NCBI GenBank assembly: GCA_036555035.1 | Contig: DATBMB010000139.1 | Span: 1 to 7,543 of the forward strand | Direction: 5' to 3' | Source: SG8-41 sp036555035 | GTDB lineage: Bacteria; Pseudomonadota; Gammaproteobacteria; Burkholderiales; SG8-41 | DNA length: 7,543 bases | Shown here: piece by piece, positions 1 through 7,185 of the stretch | How the letters are laid out: every line of letters starts with the position of its first letter | Position numbering within the stretch: the stretch's first letter is position 1 | The notes under the pieces: generated by a model | Told to the model about the DNA's origin: nothing | Database searches by the model: none | The model's input: the letters and a program-made list of their open reading frames with translations, nothing else | Made by a program: the position numbers and the translations under genes

Positions 1-565
1 CGTCGAGCTTGGTCTCGAGAAACCAGTAGTAGCGCAGCTTCGTCACCGCGTCGCCGAACAAGGCCTCGACCACCGCCTTCGCCTTCGGTCCCTGGATCTG
101 GAGGGGCGAGACGTCGGGCTCCGTGATCTTCACGCGCAGTCCCGACCTGAGCGCAACCCCGCGCGCCCACAGCAGCACGTCGCTGTCGGCGAGCGCGAGC
201 CAGAAGTGGTTTTCGCCGAGCCGCAGCAGCACCGGGTCGTTGATGATGCCGCCGTCCTCCGCGGTGATGACCACGTACTTGCCCTGGCCGACGGCGCACT
301 TCGAGAGATCGCGCGGCGTCAGCATGTTGGTGAAGGCGAACGCGTCGGGCCCGGTGATCTCGACCTGCCGCTCGACCGAGACATCCCACAGCGTGACGTG
401 ATTCAGGAGGTGCCAGTACTCCTCCTCGAAATCGGCGAAGCACGTCGGGAACAGCATGTGGTTGTAGACGGTGTAGCCCTTCGCGCCGTGGCGCTGGGTG
501 GCTTCGAAGAACGGGCTCCTGCGCAGCCGCGCGCCGCGCTGGACGAGCGACATGTCGAATGTCAT
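1..565 (-). CDS. DmdA/GcvT-family folate-dependent demethylase-like protein (N-terminal part, runs off left edge)
   Basis: The reverse strand encodes 188 residues with no stop before the window edge; the family is usually about 370 residues, so about half is present. The product resembles the N-terminal folate-binding domain of aminomethyltransferases (GcvT), and specifically the dimethylsulfoniopropionate demethylase (DmdA) branch. Typical segments are YTVYNHML (31-38), LWDVSVERQVEITGPDA (59-75), MLTPRDLSK (81-89), the NDP turn (109-111), ADSDVLLW (126-133) and EPDVSPLQIQGPKA (149-162). Proteins of this fold move a methyl or one-carbon group from a substrate to tetrahydrofolate in the cytoplasm. 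Known DmdA removes a methyl group from DMSP, but many homologues in this branch do not, so the substrate stays open. I chose ATG at 565; a second in-frame ATG lies at 553. Neither has a clear Shine-Dalgarno sequence. It is transcribed away from the ChaN-like gene across a 114-bp gap. Family assignment is firm, function is not. Confidence 0.85.
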   Translation of the reverse strand, partial: MTFDMSLVQRGARLRRSPFFEATQRHGAKGYTVYNHMLFPTCFADFEEEYWHLLNHVTLWDVSVERQVEITGPDAFAFTNMLTPRDLSKCAVGQGKYVVITAEDGGIINDPVLLRLGENHFWLALADSDVLLWARGVALRSGLRVKITEPDVSPLQIQGPKAKAVVEALFGDAVTKLRYYWFLETKLD

Positions 566-578
566 AGAAGCGTAATGG

Positions 579-599
579 GTGATCAGTGATAGGTGATAA
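579..599. repeat. Three tandem 7-bp direct repeats (GTGATNR-like)
   Basis: Three back-to-back heptamers are seen directly: GTGATCA (579-585), GTGATAG (586-592) and GTGATAA (593-599). Each shares the GTGAT core. The adjacent heptamer at 572-578 (GTAATGG) is a degenerate fourth copy. They lie in the divergent intergenic region, just upstream of the DmdA-like start. They could be a short microsatellite-like intergenic repeat or a repeated protein-binding site; the sequence alone does not decide. Confidence 0.6.
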
Positions 600-601
600 C
601 T

Positions 602-619
602 GGCTAGATTACACTAGCC
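602..619. promoter_or_regulatory. Perfect inverted repeat around a possible minus-strand -10 element
   Basis: GGCTAG (602-607) and CTAGCC (614-619) are perfect 6-bp inverted arms separated by ATTACA. Read on the minus strand, the central six bases are TGTAAT, which matches the -10 consensus TATAAT at 5 of 6 positions. Initiation there would start the DmdA-like transcript near 601, with the heptamer repeats in its leader. No convincing -35 box is found at 16-18 bp. An operator overlapping a -10 element is plausible; a small RNA hairpin is the alternative. The promoter role is inferred. Confidence 0.35.
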
Positions 620-644
620 CATCCGACGCAAACGCGCCCATTCG

Positions 645-673
645 TTGCAGCGTGAGCGAGCGGCGCGTATAAG
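645..673 (+). promoter_or_regulatory. Candidate sigma-70 promoter for the ChaN-like gene
   Basis: TTGCAG (645-650) and TATAAG (668-673) are separated by 17 bp. The -10 matches the consensus at 5 of 6 positions and the -35 at 3 of 6. Initiation about 7 bp downstream of the -10 would fall at or next to the ATG at 680, giving a leaderless or nearly leaderless mRNA. This fits the absence of a Shine-Dalgarno sequence in front of that ATG. It is a prediction from spacing and consensus only. Confidence 0.35.
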
Positions 674-679
674 CATGCC

Positions 680-1640
680 ATGCAACGGAGGGGTGTGATC
701 GGTGCGGCTGCCGCACTCGTTCTTGCGCAACTCGCTCTGCCCGGCCTGGCGCGTGCCGCCTCCGCGCGGACGGTCCAGTGGAAGCCGATGCTGTTGAGCG
801 ATCACCCGCTGGTTGGAACGATCTGGGATCCGATGGCTCGCCGGAGCGCCACCCGGGAAGCGCTTCACGCCGCATTGCGCGCCGCGCGCTACCGGCTGCT
901 TGGGGAGGTGCACGACAATCCCGATCATCACGCTTTCCAGCTCGACTGCCTGGTTGCGCTCGGCGAGGGCGGCCTGAGGCCCGCGGTGGCATTCGAGCAG
1001 TTCGATCGAGAGTTCGATCCGGCCCTCCAAAGGGCGCTGGCGGTTGACGGCGTGACCGCCGAGGTTGTGGCGGAAGCGACTGGCTTCGACCGCAAGAATT
1101 GGCGATGGGACCTATATCGGCCGCTGGTGGAAGCAGCCTTGCGCTACCGCATGCCGATACGCGCGGCGAATCTGTCGCGCGCCGCAGCCGGCCGGGTAGT
1201 GAATTCCGGTCTGGATGTGCTGGGCGAGGGCCGTGCGTCGGCGATGCGGATCGAGTTAGTGTGGTCGGCGGAGCGCGAGCGCGTGCTGCGCGCGATCATC
1301 GTGGACGCGCATTGCAACATGCTGCCCGATGCCATCGTGCCGGGGATGGTGCTTGCCCAGCGGGCGCGCGACGCGACGCTCGCCGAAGCGCTGCTCGATC
1401 CCGGGCCGGATGGTGCCGTCCTGATCGCGGGCGACGGGCATGTGCGGCGTGACTTCGCGGTTCCTGCTTACTTGCGTGCAGCGCGTCCGGGCGAATCCAT
1501 CATCAGCGTCGGCGTGCTGGAAGTGGAAGCGGGAAAAACCGATTTCGAGGCGTACCTTACCGACTCCGCCAGCCGGGAGATGCAGTACGACTTTGTCCGC
1601 TTCACGCCGCGCTGGGACCGGCCTGATCCCTGCGAGAAGT

Positions 1641-1660
<20 letters not shown>
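680..1660 (+). CDS. Exported ChaN/Tiki-superfamily protein (putative haem-binding uptake protein)
   Basis: This encodes 326 residues of the ChaN family (haem-binding uptake protein, Tiki-like). The N-terminus is a cleavable export signal: twin arginines at 3-4, an Ala/Leu-rich core, and a probable cleavage site at ALARA-type residues 22-26. The RR-G-V-I pattern would fit a Tat signal. There is no lipobox cysteine, unlike the lipoprotein members. Family hallmarks are the LLGEVHDNPDHH block (about 73-84, with E76 and H78), AFEQFDRE (about 109-116), the GDGHVRRD block (251-258, with H254) and a C-terminal FTPRW...CEKF segment. Known ChaN proteins bind haem and are linked to iron uptake; the same fold contains Tiki metalloproteases, so a hydrolytic role is possible. 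No TonB receptor or haem transporter is next to it, so context gives no support for iron uptake. The start at ATG 680 is preferred because it keeps the signal peptide; a GTG at 695 would lose the twin arginines. Its last 20 bp overlap the 3' end of typA on the other strand. Confidence 0.85.
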
Positions 1661-3455
<1,795 letters not shown>

Positions 3456-3485
3456 GAACGGGTACGGTCTTGGTGCAATGCAAAA

Positions 3486-3498
3486 GCGCGCGATTCTA
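3486..3498 (-). promoter_or_regulatory. Extended -10 promoter for typA
   Basis: On the minus strand, TAGAAT (plus-strand bases 3493-3498) matches TATAAT at 5 of 6 positions. It is preceded by TG one base upstream (TGC-TAGAAT), the extended -10 arrangement. The predicted start is near 3486, giving a leader of about 31 nt before the typA ATG at 3455. A -35 at normal spacing is poor, which extended -10 promoters tolerate. The surrounding bases are clearly more AT-rich than the genes. Confidence 0.5.
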
Positions 3499-3513
3499 GC
3501 ACATAAACACCTG

Positions 3514-3533
3514 TTTTCTTGAATTTTCTTGAG
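3514..3533. repeat. Two tandem 10-bp repeats TTTTCTTGAR in the divergent promoter region
   Basis: TTTTCTTGAA (3514-3523) is followed directly by TTTTCTTGAG (3524-3533). The two copies differ only at the last base, and the period is about one helical turn, so both copies face the same side of the DNA. They lie between the typA promoter and the start of the molybdenum-hydroxylase operon at 3558. This is a reasonable place for an activator or repressor site, but no regulator gene is in the window. A TTGAAT inside the repeat (3519-3524) sits 17 bp from TAGAGT (3542-3547), a weak possible promoter for the operon. Confidence 0.5.
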
Positions 3534-3557
3534 GTTGCCAGTAGAGTTCGGTGACCC

Positions 3558-4415
3558 ATGTCCCCCTTTGAGTTGCTCGAGCCGCGCACGCTGCGCGAGG
3601 CCGCCGGACTGCTTGCATCCGCGGAGCCCTCGGTGCGCCCGATCGCGGGCGGCACGGCGGTGATGCTGATGATGAAGATGGGCGTGCTGCGCCCCTCGCG
3701 CCTCGTCAGCCTGCGCGCGGTGGAGAAGCGCTACTCGGCCATCGAAGCGGGCGCGGACGGCGGGCTCACCTTGGGCGCGCTGGCAACCCTGTCCGCGCTC
3801 GAGCGCTCGCCCGCGGTGAAGAGCCGCGCTCCCGTCATCACGCGCGCGCTCAGGGCGCTTGCCAATGTCCGCGTGCGCAACGTCGCGACGGTGGGCGGGA
3901 ATCTCGCGCATGCTGATCCTCACATGGATCTGCCGCCGATATTGATTGCGCTCGGCGCGAGCGTCTCCGTCGTGGGCCCCGCCGGAGACCGAACACTGCC
4001 GCTCGAGAAGCTTTATGCGGGCTATCTCGAAACGACGCTCGAGCACGGCGAGCTCATCGCTGAAGTGAAGGTCCCGGCGCAAGGCGCGCGGCGCGCCGCC
4101 TATCTGAAGTGCACGACGCGGTCCGCCGACGACTGGCCGGCGCTTGGCGTCGCCGTCTCGCTCGAGGCTGACGGGGCCGTCGTTCGTGACGCCCGCATCG
4201 TGATCGGCGCGGCCACGGACACGCCGGTGCGCCTGGCGAACGCGGAGAAGGCCCTGAGCGGCGCGCGCGTGGACGATGTCGTCCTGCGCCGCGCGGGCGA
4301 AGCGGCCGCTGCCGAGGCGGCCGTGATCGGGGATCAGCACGGCACGGCGGCGTACAAGCGCGAGCTTGTTCGTGTATACGTTGCGCGGGCGGTGAAAGCC
4401 GCGCTTGCGGGTTGA
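3558..4415 (+). CDS. FAD-binding (medium) subunit of a xanthine-oxidase-family molybdenum hydroxylase
   Basis: This encodes 285 residues of the CoxM/CutM/HcrB-type FAD subunit. It carries FAD, which takes electrons from the [2Fe-2S] subunit and passes them to an external acceptor. The N-terminal FAD domain shows the pyrophosphate-binding AGGTAVM motif (about residues 31-37). The second flavin motif is TVGGNLAHADP (about 112-122). The C-terminal CO_deh_flav_C-like domain follows from about residue 180 (YLKCTTRSADDWPALGVA). There is one cysteine only, so the extra [4Fe-4S] insertion of the 4-hydroxybenzoyl-CoA reductase beta subunit is absent. The start ATG 3558 is preceded by GGTGA at 3550-3554, a good match to the 3' part of the Shine-Dalgarno sequence. 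It is the first gene of the operon and lies 2 bp before the large subunit's ATG. The enzyme class is clear; the substrate is unknown. Confidence 0.93.
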   Translation: MSPFELLEPRTLREAAGLLASAEPSVRPIAGGTAVMLMMKMGVLRPSRLVSLRAVEKRYSAIEAGADGGLTLGALATLSALERSPAVKSRAPVITRALRALANVRVRNVATVGGNLAHADPHMDLPPILIALGASVSVVGPAGDRTLPLEKLYAGYLETTLEHGELIAEVKVPAQGARRAAYLKCTTRSADDWPALGVAVSLEADGAVVRDARIVIGAATDTPVRLANAEKALSGARVDDVVLRRAGEAAAAEAAVIGDQHGTAAYKRELVRVYVARAVKAALAG

Positions 4416-4417
4416 GC

Positions 4418-6700
4418 ATGGCAACACAATCGACACAATCCGTCGGCCAGTCGGTCCCGCGTCTGGAAGGAAGAGCGAAAGTCACGGGGCGGGCGGAGTA
4501 CGTCCACCACCTTCACCTGCCCGGCATGCTCCACGGAAAGATCTGCCGCAGCACGGTCGCGCACGGCCGCATCCGGCGCATCGACGTCACCGCCGCGCAA
4601 ACAGTCCCCGGCGTCCACCGCATCGTGACCGCGCAGGACCTCCGCGTCATCGTTCCCGATCCGTACTACGGCCCCGCGTTCCACGACCAGCCGATCCTCG
4701 CGGTGGACAAGGTGCGCTACGCGGGCGAACCGGTTGCCGTCGTGCTGGCGTCCGATCCGCACGTCGCCGAAGAGGCCGCGAGCCGGATCGTAGTCGACTA
4801 CGAGGAGCTGCCGGCGGTATTCGATGAAGTCGAGGCCGTCACTTCAAAAGCCATCGTGCACGACGTATTGAAACCCGCCGGAACGTTTCCCGACCTGAAG
4901 CACCTCCAGGGCAAGCGGGACACCAACGTCGCGCTCGATTTTCGCCTGCGGCGCGGCGACGTGGAGCGCGCGTTCAAGGAAGCGGCTCACGTGTTCGAGC
5001 ACACCTTCCGCACCCAGCAGGTATTGCACGTGCCGCTCGAGCCGTTCGTGTCGGTGGCAGAGCCGGGCGAGCCCGCACTCACCATTCACACCGCCTCGCA
5101 GAGCCCGTCGTTCGTGCGCATCGAGATCGCGCGGCTGCTGCGCCGGCCGGAGAACCGGGTGCGGGTCAAGGTGCCTTATCTCGGCGGCGGCTTCGGCGCC
5201 AAGCTCTATATCAAGCTCGAAGCGCTGGTCGCGGCGCTCGCGCTGCTCACCCGCAGGCCGGTCAAGATCTCGCTTACGATGGAAGAACAGTTCTACACTC
5301 TGACCAAGCACGCGGCGACGCTGCGGATCAAGAGCGGGGTCTCGAAGGACGGGCGCATCACGGCGAGGGAATGCGAGATCTGGTGGAACGGCGGCTCCTA
5401 CGCCGATATCGGCCCGCGCATCACGCAGAAGTCCGGGTTCACCGCGCCGGGGCCCTACGACATCGAGAACGTGCGCATCGACTCCTACGCGCTCTACACG
5501 AACCTGCCGCCCGCGGGCGCGCTGCGCGGATTCGGCATCCCGCAGCTGGTGTGGGCGTACGAAAGCCACACCGACATGATCGCGCGCGCGCTGAAGATGG
5601 ACCCCGTGGAATTCCGGCGCCGCAACATCCTGCGCGAGGGGCGCAAGCAGGCGACGGGAACCGCGATGAAGGACGCGGCGATCGACAAGGTGCTCGAGCG
5701 GGTGGCGGCGCGCATGGACTGGGGCAAGCCCTTCGACCGGGGGAGCGGCACGCTCAAGCGCGGGCGCGGCATCGCGATCGGCTTCAAGGCGGTCATCGCG
5801 CCCACGACCTCGGTCGCCATCGTGAACCTCTACGCGGACGGGAGCTGCTCGCTTTGCTGCAGCACCGTGGACATGGGGCAGGGCTCCGACACCGCGATGG
5901 CGCAGATCGTCGCGGAGGTGCTCGGCGTGCCGATCGAGTCCATCGCGGTCGTGCATCCGGACACCGACGTGACGCCCTACGACATGGCGACGCTCGGCTC
6001 GCGCTCGATGTACCACATGGGCAACGCCGTAAAGCTCGCCGCGGAGGACGCGCGCGACAAGCTCCTGGCGATGGCGCGCGAGCTGGGGCTTGCGGCCGAG
6101 ACGACGCCGATCCCGGACATCTTCCGCAAGAAATACGGCATGCAGGCCGGCAATATCGTGGGCACCGGAAGCTTCATACCGACCTACCAGTCGCCGAACC
6201 ACGAAACCGGGCTCACCGAGAACGCGACTCCGTTCTGGATGGTCGGCGCGACCGGCGTGGAGGTCGAAGTGGACACGGAGACCGGTCAGGTGAAGGTGAC
6301 GCGGCTGGTGAACGTGGCGGATGTCGGCCGGCCGATCAATCCCGCGATCGTGGACACGCAACTCTCCGGTGCCGCGATCATGCAGATGGGCTTCACCCTC
6401 TTCGAGAAGATGGAATTCCAGGCCGGCCAGTGCACCAACGCTTCGCTCGCCGGTTACAAGATTCCCGGGATGCTGGATCTTCCTCCCGGCATCACCAACG
6501 AAGCGGTGGACGCGGTGCAGCACACCGGGCCGTTCGGCGCCAAGGGCGTGGGCGAGACCGGAACGTTCGGCGTCTCGCCGGCATTCGCCAATGCGATCGA
6601 CGACGCAGTGGGTGTGCGATTGACATCCTTGCCGCTGACTGCGGAGGCTGTCTTCCGCGCGCTGCGGGCCAAGCAGGGCCAGGCCCTGAGTGACGAGTGA
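4418..6700 (+). CDS. Molybdopterin-binding (large, catalytic) subunit of a xanthine-oxidase-family hydroxylase
   Basis: This encodes 760 residues, the usual size for the family (CoxL, HcrA, HmfA-like). The protein binds a molybdopterin cofactor and hydroxylates or dehydrogenates the substrate. The N-terminal a/b hammerhead domain covers about residues 10-130 (GRAEYVHHLHLPGMLHGKI...YAGEPVAVV). Moco loops are GGGFGAK (256-262), GALRGFG (367-373) and DMGQGSD (485-491). The catalytic Glu is E713 in KGVGETG. A late GATGVEVEVDTETG segment and DVGRPINP also fit. The position that holds the catalytic cysteine loop (AYRCSFR) in aerobic CO dehydrogenase reads GALRGFG here, so this is not a CO dehydrogenase. 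Three cysteines (C477, C480, C481) just before DMGQG look unusual. ATG 4418 is used; a TTG at 4412, overlapping the previous stop, is a possible alternative. The stop overlaps the next gene's ATG (TGATG), which suggests translational coupling. Overannotation as 'carbon monoxide dehydrogenase' or 'xanthine dehydrogenase' should be avoided. Confidence 0.94.
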   Translation: MATQSTQSVGQSVPRLEGRAKVTGRAEYVHHLHLPGMLHGKICRSTVAHGRIRRIDVTAAQTVPGVHRIVTAQDLRVIVPDPYYGPAFHDQPILAVDKVRYAGEPVAVVLASDPHVAEEAASRIVVDYEELPAVFDEVEAVTSKAIVHDVLKPAGTFPDLKHLQGKRDTNVALDFRLRRGDVERAFKEAAHVFEHTFRTQQVLHVPLEPFVSVAEPGEPALTIHTASQSPSFVRIEIARLLRRPENRVRVKVPYLGGGFGAKLYIKLEALVAALALLTRRPVKISLTMEEQFYTLTKHAATLRIKSGVSKDGRITARECEIWWNGGSYADIGPRITQKSGFTAPGPYDIENVRIDSYALYTNLPPAGALRGFGIPQLVWAYESHTDMIARALKMDPVEFRRRNILREGRKQATGTAMKDAAIDKVLERVAARMDWGKPFDRGSGTLKRGRGIAIGFKAVIAPTTSVAIVNLYADGSCSLCCSTVDMGQGSDTAMAQIVAEVLGVPIESIAVVHPDTDVTPYDMATLGSRSMYHMGNAVKLAAEDARDKLLAMARELGLAAETTPIPDIFRKKYGMQAGNIVGTGSFIPTYQSPNHETGLTENATPFWMVGATGVEVEVDTETGQVKVTRLVNVADVGRPINPAIVDTQLSGAAIMQMGFTLFEKMEFQAGQCTNASLAGYKIPGMLDLPPGITNEAVDAVQHTGPFGAKGVGETGTFGVSPAFANAIDDAVGVRLTSLPLTAEAVFRALRAKQGQALSDE

Positions 6701-7185
6701 TGATGAAGCCAATCAAGTTCACGCTGAACGGCGAGGCGGTGACCGCCGAGGTCCCGCCGCACTGGAACCTGGTCGAGCTGCTCCAGAGCCGGTTCAGTCT
6801 CTACGGCGCGCGCGAGAGCTGCGGGCAGGGGCTGTGCGGCTGCTGCACTGTGCTTGTGAACGGGACGGCAGTGTCGGGCTGCCTGTACCTGGCCACGTTC
6901 GTGGACGGCGCCGAGGTGACGACCGTGGAGCAGCCAGCGCCGGGAGCGGAGCTCGATGCGGTGCAGGAAGCATTCATCGCGCGCGGCGCATTCCAGTGCG
7001 GCTTCTGCACGCCCGGCTTCGTGCTGATGGCGCGGCAGCTTCTCGACGAGATGCCGGACCCCACGGACGACGAGATCCGGCACTACCTGTCCGGGAACCT
7101 CTGCCGCTGCGCTGCCTATCCCGAAATCATCGAAGCGGTTAAGCTAGCCGCCAGGATGCGCAAAGGGAGGGGGAAGTCGACGTGA
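6700..7185 (+). CDS. 2x[2Fe-2S] (small) subunit of the molybdenum hydroxylase
   Basis: This encodes 161 residues of the CoxS/HcrC/HmfC type. The subunit relays electrons from Moco to FAD. The N-terminal plant-ferredoxin-like domain has C41, C46, C49 and C61 as the first cluster's ligands. The C-terminal helical domain has C100, C103, C135 and C137 (QCGFCTPGF and LCRC) for the second. All eight ligands are present. C48 is an extra cysteine where GAC is more usual (CGCC instead of CGAC). The start is ATG 6700, which shares one base with the preceding stop (TGATG); a second ATG follows at 6703 and a GTG precedes at 6697, so the exact first residue is uncertain by one or two. The order FAD, Moco, FeS subunit is common for this family, and the three genes are surely one operon. 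Confidence 0.95.
   Translation: MMKPIKFTLNGEAVTAEVPPHWNLVELLQSRFSLYGARESCGQGLCGCCTVLVNGTAVSGCLYLATFVDGAEVTTVEQPAPGAELDAVQEAFIARGAFQCGFCTPGFVLMARQLLDEMPDPTDDEIRHYLSGNLCRCAAYPEIIEAVKLAARMRKGRGKST
7162..7173 (+). promoter_or_regulatory. Strong Shine-Dalgarno sequence for the UbiD-family gene
   Basis: The run AAAGGGAGGGGG-like at 7162-7173 contains GGAGG (7166-7170) and AGGGGG (7168-7173). It ends 8 bp before the GTG at 7182. It lies inside the end of the iron-sulphur subunit gene and supports the GTG start despite the 4-bp gene overlap. It is the clearest ribosome-binding site in the window. Confidence 0.7.

Noticed and set aside
206..589. A 127-codon plus-strand open frame at the left end.
   Set aside because: It is opposite the DmdA-like coding sequence, whose conserved motifs are unmistakable on the minus strand.
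3519..3547. TTGAAT and TAGAGT with 17-bp spacing as the promoter of the hydroxylase operon.
   Set aside because: The start of transcription would fall near 3554, inside or after the GGTGA ribosome-binding site at 3550-3554, so the pair is not annotated as a promoter.
3456..4436. The typA frame stays open far upstream on the minus strand, which would give a 931-residue protein.
   Set aside because: The extra residues are antisense to the FAD-subunit gene, are Arg/Ala/His-rich as expected for the shadow of a GC-rich gene, and TypA proteins start at the MRAIRNIAII segment at 3455.
5371..6693. A 440-codon plus-strand frame overlapping the Moco subunit in another frame.
   Set aside because: It is extremely Arg-rich, has no domain, and overlaps a well-supported protein in the correct frame.
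4844..6712. A 622-codon open frame on the minus strand opposite the Moco subunit.
   Set aside because: Its composition is Arg/His/Val-rich with no recognisable domain, and the plus strand carries a convincing full-length protein. It is a codon-bias shadow.
3558..7185. Naming the three-gene cluster coxMLS (aerobic CO dehydrogenase).
   Set aside because: The large subunit lacks the CO dehydrogenase cysteine loop and no CO-dehydrogenase maturation genes are in the window.
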